Shown here: positions 16,881 through 26,144 of the stretch, in pieces
Position numbering within the stretch: the first letter of the stretch is position 1
How the letters are laid out: every line of letters begins with the position of its first letter
Source of the DNA: Desulfurellales bacterium
GTDB lineage: Bacteria > Campylobacterota_A > Desulfurellia > Desulfurellales > Hippeaceae
NCBI GenBank assembly: GCA_027045065.1
Contig: JALUBE010000054.1
Span: 1 to 33,057 of the forward strand
Direction of reading: 5' to 3'
Length of the DNA stretch: 33,057 nt
Position numbers and translations under genes: made by a program
The notes under the pieces: model-generated
Databases searched by the model: none
Seen by the model: only the letters and a program-made list of their open reading frames with translations
Told to the model about the DNA's origin: nothing

Positions 16881-17839
16881 GATTTGTTGTTATTCGTTTC
16901 TCTTCGCTCGGAGATATCGTTCAAACAACGGCTTTTCTCAATGTGCTGAAGGGTCTTTTTCCCAAGAGTTCCGTAACGTATGTTACAAAGGAAGAATTTA
17001 AAGAGATCCTCGATGGACAACCGTTTGTTGACAGTGTCGTTGCGCTAAGAAGGGGTCAGAGCGTATTTGAGCTTGCAAAAGAGATTGAAAGGCCGCACTG
17101 TGTTTTTGATCTTCACGTAAATATCCGTAGTATACTGCTCAGTACCATCTTGAACCCCGTTTGTTTGAAAAGGGTTAGGAAAAACACAATCTACAGATAC
17201 GCACTTGTATTAAAGAACGATGCTCTGAAGAAGCTATTTATGAGAAAAAGTGTTGATAATATAGAAGAGCAGCTTAAGTTGTTGGGTGGAAACATTGACA
17301 CAAAAGACGCAAAGCCCGTTTTGTATGTGAAAAATACAAAAAAAGAGCCCAAAACAATAGGATTTGCCATTGGTGCAAAGTGGAAAACGAAGATGTGGCC
17401 AAAGGAATACTTTAGAGAACTTGCAAAGATGCTTACTAAAGATGGCTACAAAGTATGGCTTTTTGGATCGCAGGATGAGACAAGGATTGCCGACTTTGTC
17501 GGTAGTGGTTTGGACGGTGTTAGGTCGTTTGTTGGTAAACTCACAATTAAAGGGACAGTAGAAGAAATGTCCAAGTGCGTTGGATTTGTTAGCAACGATT
17601 CTGGTCTTATGCATGTGGCCTCAGCCCTTGATTTACCCCTTGTAGCCATATTTGGCCCAACTGTTAAAGGTTTTGGTTTTTATCCACGCGGCAGATCTGT
17701 TGTTTTGGAAAGAAAATTAAGCTGCAGGCCATGTTCTTTGCATGGAACGGACAGCTGCAAGAAAGGGACACTTGAATGCATATATTCAATTGAGCCAAAG
17801 GAGGTGTACAGGGCTTTAATGGGGCTATTAAATGATTAA
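16877..17839 (+). CDS. Glycosyltransferase family 9 (ADP-heptose:LPS heptosyltransferase-like), second copy
   Basis: MRFVVIRFSSLGDIVQTTAFL, GAKWKTKMWPKEYFRELA, FVSNDSGLMHVASALDLPLVAIFGPT. Confidence 0.92.
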   Translation: MRFVVIRFSSLGDIVQTTAFLNVLKGLFPKSSVTYVTKEEFKEILDGQPFVDSVVALRRGQSVFELAKEIERPHCVFDLHVNIRSILLSTILNPVCLKRVRKNTIYRYALVLKNDALKKLFMRKSVDNIEEQLKLLGGNIDTKDAKPVLYVKNTKKEPKTIGFAIGAKWKTKMWPKEYFRELAKMLTKDGYKVWLFGSQDETRIADFVGSGLDGVRSFVGKLTIKGTVEEMSKCVGFVSNDSGLMHVASALDLPLVAIFGPTVKGFGFYPRGRSVVLERKLSCRPCSLHGTDSCKKGTLECIYSIEPKEVYRALMGLLND

Positions 17840-19007
17840 GATGGTTATACAGAAGGGAAGAATACCCATAAAGATGTGGACAGACACAATAGAGGAAGGG
17901 GCTTTAAATCAGGCAATAAACCTATCCAATTTACCATTTGCATACAAACACGTAGCTATTATGCCCGATGTACATGAGGGTTTCGGCATGCCCATTGGTG
18001 CGGTTGTTGCCCTTGAAGACACAGTCATTCCGCACGCCGTTGGTGTTGATATAGGCTGTGGTATGCACGCTGTAAAGCTTAATTTGACGGAGATCAACAG
18101 AAACTATTTAAGTGCCATTGTCAAACTCATAAGGGGCATTATACCATTGGGTTTTGAAAAGCATAAAACCAAGCAAAGTAAAGATTATATGCCAAAACCT
18201 AAATCAAAAATTAGCAAACAACTTCTTATTTATGAGCTGTACGATGAGGCTTTGTATTCTTTGGGTACGCTTGGTGGTGGCAATCACTTCATAGAAATAC
18301 AAAAGGGTAGTGATGGATTTATTTGGTTCATGATACACTCAGGTAGCAGAAACTTGGGTAAACAGGTTGCAGATTATTACAACAAAGTGGCTAGATGGCT
18401 CAATGAAAGTATGGGTTATCCCGTACCGCAATCCCACGAACTCTTCTTTTTACCTACAAAGTCACCCGAAGGTCAGATGTACTTAGAAGAGATGAACTTC
18501 TGCATTGAATATGCGAAAAACAACAGAAGATTGATGGCTGAGCGGATAATTTCGATCTTTGAAACGGTTTTGGGCAAAAAGGATCTGGTGTTAAAGGAAT
18601 ATGACGTCATCCACAATTATGCAAGTTTGGAGAAGCATTTTGACAAGAAGGTATGGGTTCACAGAAAAGGGGCAACAAGGGCCTATGAGGGTGAAATCGG
18701 TATAATTCCCGGTTCTCAAGGGACAAAGTCTTATATAGTCAAGGGTTTGGGCAATCCTGAGAGCTTTAAGAGTTGTTCTCATGGTGCTGGTCGGGTCTTA
18801 AGTAGGAGAAAGGCAAGGAAAGAGCTGTCACTCAAGGACGAGATCAAAAGATTGGACGAAAAGGGAATTATACACTCAATTCGCTCAAAAAGGGATCTCG
18901 ATGAAGCACCAAGTGCATACAAGGACATAAACGAAGTGATAAACAACCAGCTTGACCTAATCGAGCCCATTATTGAGTTAAAGCCGTTGGCCGTTATTAA
19001 AGCCTAA
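17832..19007 (+). CDS. rtcB: RtcB family RNA-splicing ligase
   Basis: HAVGVDIGCGMHAVKL, GTLGGGNHFIEI, MIHSGSRNLG, VWVHRKGATRA, CSHGAGRVLSR: all metal-binding residues and the guanylylated His are present. Confidence 0.95.
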   Translation: MIKMVIQKGRIPIKMWTDTIEEGALNQAINLSNLPFAYKHVAIMPDVHEGFGMPIGAVVALEDTVIPHAVGVDIGCGMHAVKLNLTEINRNYLSAIVKLIRGIIPLGFEKHKTKQSKDYMPKPKSKISKQLLIYELYDEALYSLGTLGGGNHFIEIQKGSDGFIWFMIHSGSRNLGKQVADYYNKVARWLNESMGYPVPQSHELFFLPTKSPEGQMYLEEMNFCIEYAKNNRRLMAERIISIFETVLGKKDLVLKEYDVIHNYASLEKHFDKKVWVHRKGATRAYEGEIGIIPGSQGTKSYIVKGLGNPESFKSCSHGAGRVLSRRKARKELSLKDEIKRLDEKGIIHSIRSKRDLDEAPSAYKDINEVINNQLDLIEPIIELKPLAVIKA

Positions 19008-19336
19008 AAGTTTAGAAGCTCGCCTATGAAACCAATTAAAGGCAGTGGTTTAGCCTTTCCTGAAATGGCGTTGAATATACCAACAACGTTTATAACCAAA
19101 AGCACAGCGCTTGTAATTTGGCAAGTGATCGGGTTTATATTTACAGAGAGGCAAATAAAGGCTACGATGATATTGACAATTAGAAGGCCCATGCCTTGCT
19201 TTACATGATAGACGGTGTAAGGGTTGTTCCTTTGGATTACAGCAGGTATAATCAAAAGCAAACCAAAGTATGAAAGCCAAGCTAAAGCTCTACCCTTCTT
19301 TATGTATTCCTCAGGTATCTCGGTTTTATCATTCAT
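19004..19336 (-). CDS. Small integral membrane protein, DUF4870-like
   Basis: 110 aa with several TM helices; FGLLLIIPAVIQRNNPYTVYHVKQGMGLLI resembles DUF4870 (...P......FHakQgl). Confidence 0.72.
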   Translation of the reverse strand: MNDKTEIPEEYIKKGRALAWLSYFGLLLIIPAVIQRNNPYTVYHVKQGMGLLIVNIIVAFICLSVNINPITCQITSAVLLVINVVGIFNAISGKAKPLPLIGFIGELLNF

Positions 19337-19986
19337 CGTGACCGTTCAACACCAACCCTATCACAAAACTCATAAATCGGACATTTGGAACAATACGGTG
19401 ATACGGGTTTGCACAGGTTTTGTCCGAAGGGCACCAATAGGTCGTTAAACTCAATCCAGTACTTCTTTGGCAAAATTTTTCTCAATGCAAATTCCGTTTC
19501 TTCAGGGTTTTTCGTTTTTACAAGCCCGAGGCGATTGCTGATCCTATGTACATGTATATCAACGCAGATTGCAGGTATGTTGTAGCCCTTGGCAAGGACA
19601 AGGTTTGCCGTCTTCCTACCCACGTTTGGGAGTTTTAAAAGATCGTCCAAACTATCGGGTACTTTTCCTTTGTGCTGTTCTATAATGATTGTTGCTATTT
19701 TCTTCAAGTTTTTTGCCTTTGTCTTGTAAAAACCTACAGGGTAAATCAAGCGGGCAATCTCTTCCTCGGCTAATCTATTCAATGAGTAGATGTCGGGTGC
19801 TTTCTCAAAGAGCCTGAGGGATGCATCGTGTGTTACGTCGTCTTTTGTCCTCAATGACAAAACTGTCGATACAAGCACCTTATACGGATCGTTGTCCTTT
19901 GCAACAAGCGTAACAACAGGCTCTTTAAACTGCCTGTATGCATCCCTCAAAAGCTCTACAACACGGTCTATGTCTTCTTTTTTCAT
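19333..19986 (-). CDS. nth: Endonuclease III
   Basis: LLKLPNVGRKTANLVL HhH motif, VDIHVHRISNRLGL with catalytic Asp, 4Fe-4S motif C-x6-C-x2-C-x5-C (CKPVSPYCSKCPIYEFC). Confidence 0.96.
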   Translation of the reverse strand: MKKEDIDRVVELLRDAYRQFKEPVVTLVAKDNDPYKVLVSTVLSLRTKDDVTHDASLRLFEKAPDIYSLNRLAEEEIARLIYPVGFYKTKAKNLKKIATIIIEQHKGKVPDSLDDLLKLPNVGRKTANLVLAKGYNIPAICVDIHVHRISNRLGLVKTKNPEETEFALRKILPKKYWIEFNDLLVPFGQNLCKPVSPYCSKCPIYEFCDRVGVERSR

Positions 19987-21878
19987 AGTTTAGGATTGAT
20001 CTTTATCTTAACTTCCTTCTTTAGCCTTGCTATCAGCTTTTCCAAAGCCTCATCTTCCTTTTGGGCGAGAAGCTGTTGTTTTATACTCTTCTTTAACTTT
20101 TCAAATTCCTTTTCATCGAAGTTTTTATTCAAAACATCAAACACGTATAATTTGCCCTTGTATTGACACAAACCTTTGTATCCCTTGCCTTTTGAAAAGA
20201 TTGTGTCCATAACGTCTTCTTTGTAAGAGCATGGGAATTTATCAGATGGCGTGAACTTGCCCAACTTTTTAACTGTTTCAGCCTTCAGTCCGAACTCTTT
20301 GCACAGTTTCTTGAAATCCCCACCCTTGTCCAGTTTGTCTAAGAAATCCTTTGCCTTCTCCTTTGCAAGCTGCTCAGCCTTGAAATTTATGTAATCGTTT
20401 TTGACCTTATCTTTAACTGCTTCAAACTTCGGTATGTACGATGGTTTCTTATCGATCATCTTATAGATCAGGTATCCATCGTTTGAAAGATCTGGTCCTA
20501 ACAGTGCGTCTTTACTTGAAAGAAGTGCATTTTGGATCATCTCTGATGTGAATGGGTCTTCGGGCTTTTTCAAACTCATATAATCGCTCTCTTTAACCTT
20601 CAACCCGTATTTCTTCGCTGCCTTCTCAAACGTCAAATGGTGATCCCTTATGTCCACAAATATCTTGTCCGCAACAATAAACCACTTCTTCTTTGCCTCT
20701 GTTGTTTTTAGGTAGTCCTTTATCTGATCCTTTACCTTATCATAGGGTCTTTCAAATGGCTTCTTTATATCCTCAATCATGGCAATATGATAGCCAAACT
20801 TTGTTTTGAATGGCTTGGATATCTCGCCCTTTTTCATCTTTACAATGTGATTCCAAAAGCTTTTCAAAACCATGTCCTTCGTAACATACCCTAAATCGCC
20901 TCCCACATTCTTGGTGAAGTTGTCATCTGAAAATTTCTTAGCAGCTTCTTTGAACGTAATCTTTTTGTCTATTATCATCTTGTAGATCTTTTCAGCTTTA
21001 TCTTCCAGTTGCTTGTCCGTCATATTGTCCTTTTTCGCAATCAATATGTGTGCAACCCTTATTCTCAAAGGCACATAGAAGAACCTTGGATGATCCTCAT
21101 AAAACCTTTTGCTTTCGTTATCCGTAATCTTTATATCCTTTTCAACGTAACTTAAAGGAACAGCTATGTATTTGAATTTAACCAGTGTTGGCACGCGGTA
21201 GTCGTTTTTATGCTTTTTGTAATAATCTTTAAGAGCAGGATCATTGACCTTAACAATCTTTTTAAATTTAGCAGGGTCAAACTGGACAAACTCAATATCC
21301 ACTGTAGTGTAGTTTTTCTCAAAGAAGCTTTTTACCTCTTGGTCTGTAACGCTTATATTTTTAAACAGCCTTGCCTTGAGCTTGTCAATGTATAGGCTTG
21401 TTTTTAACGATTCCTCATAGTCCTTAGGATTAATGCCATTTGCTTTTAAAATGGCAAGGTACTTTTCTTTTGAAAATTTGCCGTTTAAGAAAAACACAGG
21501 GTTAGACTCTATGGCCTTTAAAACATCCTCTTTCGTCACCTTGATGCCCTCTTTTTTTGCCTCTTGAAGCAACAGAGCCCTCTGAACCAGCATATCTATG
21601 GTTTTCTGCTTAATATTGAGTTTTTTTAAGTCCTCATCCGTGAAGTTGCCACCTTTAAGTTGGGTCAAAAGCTGAACATAGAACTTATAGACGTTGTTGT
21701 AAGCCTTTTCGTATTCAGGGAAACTGATCTTTATGTCGCCAACTTGAATGGCAGTGTTACTGCCCATAGTAAACGGGCCTCTAACAAACAGATATGCACC
21801 GCCGATAATAAACGCAGCAGCCGCGATCCACAAAAAGATGGCGAATTTCCTTATATTCGTTCTCAAGAAGTCAAGCAT
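19983..21878 (-). CDS. PpiD/SurA-like membrane-anchored peptidyl-prolyl cis-trans isomerase
   Basis: N-terminal TM anchor, SurA_N-like region, parvulin domain RVAHILIAKKDNM...AAKKFSDD...GGDLGYV...FKTKFGYHIAMIED. Confidence 0.9.
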   Translation of the reverse strand: MLDFLRTNIRKFAIFLWIAAAAFIIGGAYLFVRGPFTMGSNTAIQVGDIKISFPEYEKAYNNVYKFYVQLLTQLKGGNFTDEDLKKLNIKQKTIDMLVQRALLLQEAKKEGIKVTKEDVLKAIESNPVFFLNGKFSKEKYLAILKANGINPKDYEESLKTSLYIDKLKARLFKNISVTDQEVKSFFEKNYTTVDIEFVQFDPAKFKKIVKVNDPALKDYYKKHKNDYRVPTLVKFKYIAVPLSYVEKDIKITDNESKRFYEDHPRFFYVPLRIRVAHILIAKKDNMTDKQLEDKAEKIYKMIIDKKITFKEAAKKFSDDNFTKNVGGDLGYVTKDMVLKSFWNHIVKMKKGEISKPFKTKFGYHIAMIEDIKKPFERPYDKVKDQIKDYLKTTEAKKKWFIVADKIFVDIRDHHLTFEKAAKKYGLKVKESDYMSLKKPEDPFTSEMIQNALLSSKDALLGPDLSNDGYLIYKMIDKKPSYIPKFEAVKDKVKNDYINFKAEQLAKEKAKDFLDKLDKGGDFKKLCKEFGLKAETVKKLGKFTPSDKFPCSYKEDVMDTIFSKGKGYKGLCQYKGKLYVFDVLNKNFDEKEFEKLKKSIKQQLLAQKEDEALEKLIARLKKEVKIKINPKL

Positions 21879-21908
21879 GATCTACTACCTCCGTTTCTTT
21901 AAAAAACT

Positions 21909-21944
21909 AACGCGAATTATATAACCAAAACCATCTATATTCAA
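21909..21944 (-). promoter_or_regulatory. Predicted sigma70-type promoter for the ppiD-nth operon (TTGAAT - 17 nt - TATAAT)
   Basis: Minus strand TTGAAT at 21944-21939, 17-nt spacer, TATAAT at 21921-21916; GGAGGTAG Shine-Dalgarno before the ATG at 21878. Confidence 0.75.
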
Positions 21945-22474
21945 ATAATACTGCACAGCCTCTTCATGGGCAGGCCAACGACCGTCGTTACATCACCCCT
22001 AACCACTCTCATAAACCGACCAGCCTTTTTTTGTATCGCATAACCCGCCGCTTTTCCTTTATATTCACCGCTTTTTACGTATTCCCAAATTTCGTCATCA
22101 CTCAAGTGATCCATACAAACTAAAGCCTCATCGACAAAGCTTATGCACCTGTTGTCCTTTAGCACCGTTACGCCCGTGAGACATCTGTGGTATTTACCCG
22201 ATAGCGTCTTAAGTATAGCAAATGCCTCTTCGTCGTCATTTGGCTTTCCAATGATTTTGCCCTCAAACTCTATAACCGTATCAGCGCCAATAACCGTAAT
22301 GCCGTTCTTGTAAAACACAGATGCCTTCAAAAAACTCACCCTTAAAAGGTAATCTTCAACACTCTCGCCATCCAATCTTTTCTCGTCTATGTTGGCTTTC
22401 TTAAAAATTGCATTCCTCTTGCATTTTTTAAATAGTTTTCTGCGTGCTTCGGATTGCGTTGCAAGAATGATCAT
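21941..22474 (-). CDS. maf: Maf-like nucleoside triphosphate pyrophosphatase
   Basis: ILATQSEARRKLF, GADTVIEFEGKIIGKP, LSGKYHRCLTGVTV, GYAIQKKAGRFM. Confidence 0.93.
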   Translation of the reverse strand: MIILATQSEARRKLFKKCKRNAIFKKANIDEKRLDGESVEDYLLRVSFLKASVFYKNGITVIGADTVIEFEGKIIGKPNDDEEAFAILKTLSGKYHRCLTGVTVLKDNRCISFVDEALVCMDHLSDDEIWEYVKSGEYKGKAAGYAIQKKAGRFMRVVRGDVTTVVGLPMKRLCSII

Positions 22475-25050
22475 CCAAACACCTCTCTATTCAGTGCATC
22501 AACCACAGACCTGAAGTGCTCTATCCTATCCAAAATTCCAGCTTCGTCCAAAAGGAACTCTAAAACCTTTACTGACTCTTCATTTATCTTAGATGTCCTG
22601 TTGGCAATCCTCAATGCATTCAAAACTTTAAAGAAGTATAAATACGCTTCCTTTATCTCAGTGACGGGTATTAACTTTAACTTACCGATCTTTTCGGTAA
22701 GATACAATGTGTTTTTCGAATACTCAATGCATCCATTCTCAAAACAAACAGCTTGAACCAAAAACTCTATATTTGTCAGGCAACCCTTAGAGCTTTTTAT
22801 ATCCAAGCCCTTACCCTTGTTTCCTTCAATCTTTTTAAACATTGACCAGATCTCATCCTTACTTGGTGGATTGTTCAGAACAAAGTCTTTATAAACGTTT
22901 TCCAATTTCTCCTTTTCAAAGCCACAGTAAACGATTTTAGACTTTTGTGCTGCTTGCTTTTCCCAAGATGACGCTTCCTTTTCAAAGTACCTTTTCAAAT
23001 ACTCAATATCAACAACAACAGACCCCTTCTCACCGTAAGGCCTCAATCTCAAGTCCACATCGTATAATTTTTTCAACTCCCTCGTAATTTTAACAACCTT
23101 ACTTTCGTATGTGTAAGGTTCATCCTCGCAAACAAAAACAATGTCAAGATCGCTTCCAACAAATAACTCCCCCGCTGCAAGTTTTCCGTATCCTACAACT
23201 GCAATTTTCTTATCCGTATCTATCCTTTCACAAGCACTTTTCACATACTCCAAAGCAAAATTCGTCGTATAATTCAAATCGCTATGATCGTAATTACCCG
23301 AAAGCAACTTTAATACAATTTCAAACTCCACCCTCTCCTTTTCTTCTTTGGTAAGGTATTCAAATTCAAGCTTCGATGGGGCAAGTATCGTATCCAACAG
23401 TTGCGGGTTTTTAACAAGTTTCTCTCCATAACCCAACGCCAAAACCTTGACGAAGAGCCTGAACAATTCTTTTGAATCGAAAATCGTATCCACGTATGAC
23501 GGATTGATTTTGTTTAAGCCAACAATAACTTGATCAAAAAAACTAAAATCCTTTACCATATTAAAGGTGCAATCGAAAATACTCTGAATTCTCTCCTTAT
23601 TGATGCCACTTGCTGTATACTTTCTCACCGTCTCCACAATCAATCTTGAGATATTCGAGCCATTTTTAAAACCTAACTCCGTCAAGTAGCCCTCTATGTC
23701 ATCCAAAGAGCTGAATATGGGAAGACCAGAGTTTTCCATGAAAATTCTTCTAAAAACTGCATGGACGAATTTCGTATCTTGAACGTATCTTTCTACAAAA
23801 TCATCAAATCCCATATCCAATGTTTTTGCCAAAAATTCAAGATCCTTTTTTTCACAAGGCAACATTTGTGTCTGTTTTTCCTGCTTGAGTTGAAGCTTAT
23901 GTTCAATCCTTCTAAAAAACAAATAAATGAACTTTAGCTTCAGGGCTTCATCTAACAGCCCTAATTTTTGCAATAGTTCTAAACCTTCAAACGTTGAAAC
24001 ATGCCTCAATATCTCATTTTTTCCACCCAAGATCAATTGAAAGTAATTAACTATGAACTCTATCTCCCTTATGCCACCAACGCCCTTTTTCACATCTTGA
24101 ATCTCTTCAGGTAAATAGCATTTTCTCTTTTCAAAATTCTTGTGTATCTTGAACATTAAGCCCCTGATCTCTTTGATGTATTCGATGTCTAAAGACTTGG
24201 GAAACACAAATGGTTCTATTAGTTTGATAAATGCCTTTCCCAGTTCCATATCACCAGCAACAGGTCTTGCCTTAACAAGCGAAATCCTCTCCCATGGTTG
24301 GCCGAATGTGTAGTAGTAATTCTCGTATTCGTCCAAAGACATAGACAATGGATGAGAGAAACCACCGGGTCTCAAGCGCGTATCAACGCGGTATACAAAG
24401 CCACCTTCCTTGTTTTCAGATAGTATGGAAACAAGCTGGGAAGCCAATCTGTTGTAAAACTCACCATCTTGCTCATCCTTGTGAACAAAGATTAGATCAA
24501 TATCACTTGAAAAATTCAGTTCCCTATTGCCCAACTTTCCCAAACCTATAACACAAAAACCTTTCTTTTTTGGTTCTGATTTTAACTTAAGATAGGCTAT
24601 CTCTAAGCCAACCTCTATGAGGGCGTCCGCTAAATTTGACAACTCTTCCAAAATCTCTTCAAAGGGACATGCATTAACAATTTCCCTCGTTGCGATGCGC
24701 AAGTACTCCCTTTTTCTGTAATGCCTAAGCAGATATTCCTTTTTAGCTATATTGGATGTTGAATGTATAAACTCTTCTGCCTCTGTATAGTAATCCTTTT
24801 TCCCCTTTTTGTTTGCAAGCGTCTCATTTTCAATGAGCCAGAACAAATACTCTGGGTTATTTATGAGAAAAACGGACAGTGTTTCTGATTGGGAGAATAT
24901 GCCAAAAAGGATTTCACCAACAACCTTAAACGAAATCAAAAGCTCAAATACCGTGGATTTAGCTGTAGAGTTCACTATAAAATCGTGAAAGTAGAGTAGA
25001 GACCTGTCTGGATCTTGCGCATTCTTTAGATGCTCGTAAAGCCTCTCCAA
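22471..25050 (-). CDS. glnE: Glutamine synthetase adenylyltransferase/deadenylylase; start codon uncertain (TTG)
   Basis: Two nucleotidyltransferase domains: GLGKLGNRELNFSSDIDLIFV and GYGKLAAGELFVGSDLDIVFV; GGIREIEFIVNYFQL. Confidence 0.94.
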   Translation of the reverse strand: MERLYEHLKNAQDPDRSLLYFHDFIVNSTAKSTVFELLISFKVVGEILFGIFSQSETLSVFLINNPEYLFWLIENETLANKKGKKDYYTEAEEFIHSTSNIAKKEYLLRHYRKREYLRIATREIVNACPFEEILEELSNLADALIEVGLEIAYLKLKSEPKKKGFCVIGLGKLGNRELNFSSDIDLIFVHKDEQDGEFYNRLASQLVSILSENKEGGFVYRVDTRLRPGGFSHPLSMSLDEYENYYYTFGQPWERISLVKARPVAGDMELGKAFIKLIEPFVFPKSLDIEYIKEIRGLMFKIHKNFEKRKCYLPEEIQDVKKGVGGIREIEFIVNYFQLILGGKNEILRHVSTFEGLELLQKLGLLDEALKLKFIYLFFRRIEHKLQLKQEKQTQMLPCEKKDLEFLAKTLDMGFDDFVERYVQDTKFVHAVFRRIFMENSGLPIFSSLDDIEGYLTELGFKNGSNISRLIVETVRKYTASGINKERIQSIFDCTFNMVKDFSFFDQVIVGLNKINPSYVDTIFDSKELFRLFVKVLALGYGEKLVKNPQLLDTILAPSKLEFEYLTKEEKERVEFEIVLKLLSGNYDHSDLNYTTNFALEYVKSACERIDTDKKIAVVGYGKLAAGELFVGSDLDIVFVCEDEPYTYESKVVKITRELKKLYDVDLRLRPYGEKGSVVVDIEYLKRYFEKEASSWEKQAAQKSKIVYCGFEKEKLENVYKDFVLNNPPSKDEIWSMFKKIEGNKGKGLDIKSSKGCLTNIEFLVQAVCFENGCIEYSKNTLYLTEKIGKLKLIPVTEIKEAYLYFFKVLNALRIANRTSKINEESVKVLEFLLDEAGILDRIEHFRSVVDALNREVFG

Positions 25051-25067
25051 ACTACCCTTAAACTCAA

Positions 25068-25097
25068 TGTATAAACGATGCTCGGACGTTATGTGAA
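25068..25097 (-). promoter_or_regulatory. Candidate promoter for glnE (TTCACA - 18 nt - TATACA)
   Basis: Minus strand TTCACA at 25097-25092, 18-nt spacer, TATACA at 25073-25068, then AAGGG before the TTG start. Confidence 0.35.
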
Positions 25098-25112
25098 GGA
25101 TAATTCGGTAGG

Positions 25113-25145
25113 CTTTTCTCTTATCCCTAAAAAGGGATAGAAAAG
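25113..25145 (-). other. Inverted repeat/hairpin in the secF-glnE gap, not a canonical intrinsic terminator
   Basis: Transcribed strand: CTTTTC-TATCCCT-TTTT-AGGGATA-AGA-GAAAAG. 7-bp perfect inner stem, 6-bp outer stem, 3-nt bulge, no following U-tract. Confidence 0.6.
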
Positions 25146-25160
25146 ATTCAAGCTGAACCT

Positions 25161-26135
25161 TTAACCACCCCTTTGCTTAATGTCAAACTCGATCTGCTGT
25201 TTGAACCTATCTGTTGAATCTACCTCTTTCTTCTCGGGTATTAGCTGGCCTTTAAACAAGAGCAACACCGGTGATGCAATGAAGATTGAAGAATACGTAC
25301 CAGAGATTATGCCCACAAGCAGTGCAAACGACATACCCTTTAGTGCATGACCACCGAATAAAAACAGCGCCAAAACAACAAAGAGTGTTGTACCAGCAGT
25401 CAATACCGTTCTTGATAGTGTCTCGCTTATACCTTGATTGATCGCCTCAACGTTGGATAACTTCCTATTCGACCTAACCTTTTCCCTAATCCTATCGAAA
25501 ATAACAATAGTATCATTAACCGAGTAACCCACAATCGTCAAAATGGCCGCAACGACATCAAGCGTAAATTCATATCCGAATAAACTTAAGAAACCAACGG
25601 TAATCAGAACGTCGTGGATCAAAGCGAGTATTGCACCGAAAGCAAACCTATATTGGAACCTCAAACTTATGTAGATCAAGATAGCAATCAGTGACAGCAC
25701 AATCGCTATAATACCTTTGTCTCTGAACTCTTTTCCGATCTTAGGACCTACCATGTCTACTTCTAAAATCTTAAAAGTGTCTCCGAATTTGCTTTTAAGC
25801 AGAGGCTTTAATGCGTCCTCTATGCTTTTTGTTGTCGAAGAAGTAGAAACCTTTGTGTATATGATGAACCTTTTATTGGAACTGCCTATGTTTTGAATTC
25901 TGGAGTCGCTAAAAATCCTTGAATCCTTAATGGCATTCCTTAGCTGCGTTACCTTTATTGGCTTGTCAAATTCTACCTGGATTGAAGTTCCACCCTTAAA
26001 CTCAATACCTAATTTCGGCCCTTTTATGATTAGATGACCAATACCAACAACAATCAGGATAATCGAAATAGATACGGCCAGTTTAAATTTGGATACGAAA
26101 TCTATCAAAATTCCCGGCTTAACTATTTGAACCAT
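25161..26135 (-). CDS. secF: Protein translocase subunit SecF
   Basis: LGIEFKGGTSIQVEF, AAILTIVGYSVNDTIVIFDRIREK. Confidence 0.97.
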   Translation of the reverse strand: MVQIVKPGILIDFVSKFKLAVSISIILIVVGIGHLIIKGPKLGIEFKGGTSIQVEFDKPIKVTQLRNAIKDSRIFSDSRIQNIGSSNKRFIIYTKVSTSSTTKSIEDALKPLLKSKFGDTFKILEVDMVGPKIGKEFRDKGIIAIVLSLIAILIYISLRFQYRFAFGAILALIHDVLITVGFLSLFGYEFTLDVVAAILTIVGYSVNDTIVIFDRIREKVRSNRKLSNVEAINQGISETLSRTVLTAGTTLFVVLALFLFGGHALKGMSFALLVGIISGTYSSIFIASPVLLLFKGQLIPEKKEVDSTDRFKQQIEFDIKQRGG

Positions 26136-26144
26136 ACCACTCTC

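Noticed and set aside
25113-25145. Rho-independent terminator after secF
   Set aside because: Hairpin is present, but the transcribed strand has its U-run in the loop and no U-tract after the stem. Reported only as an inverted repeat.
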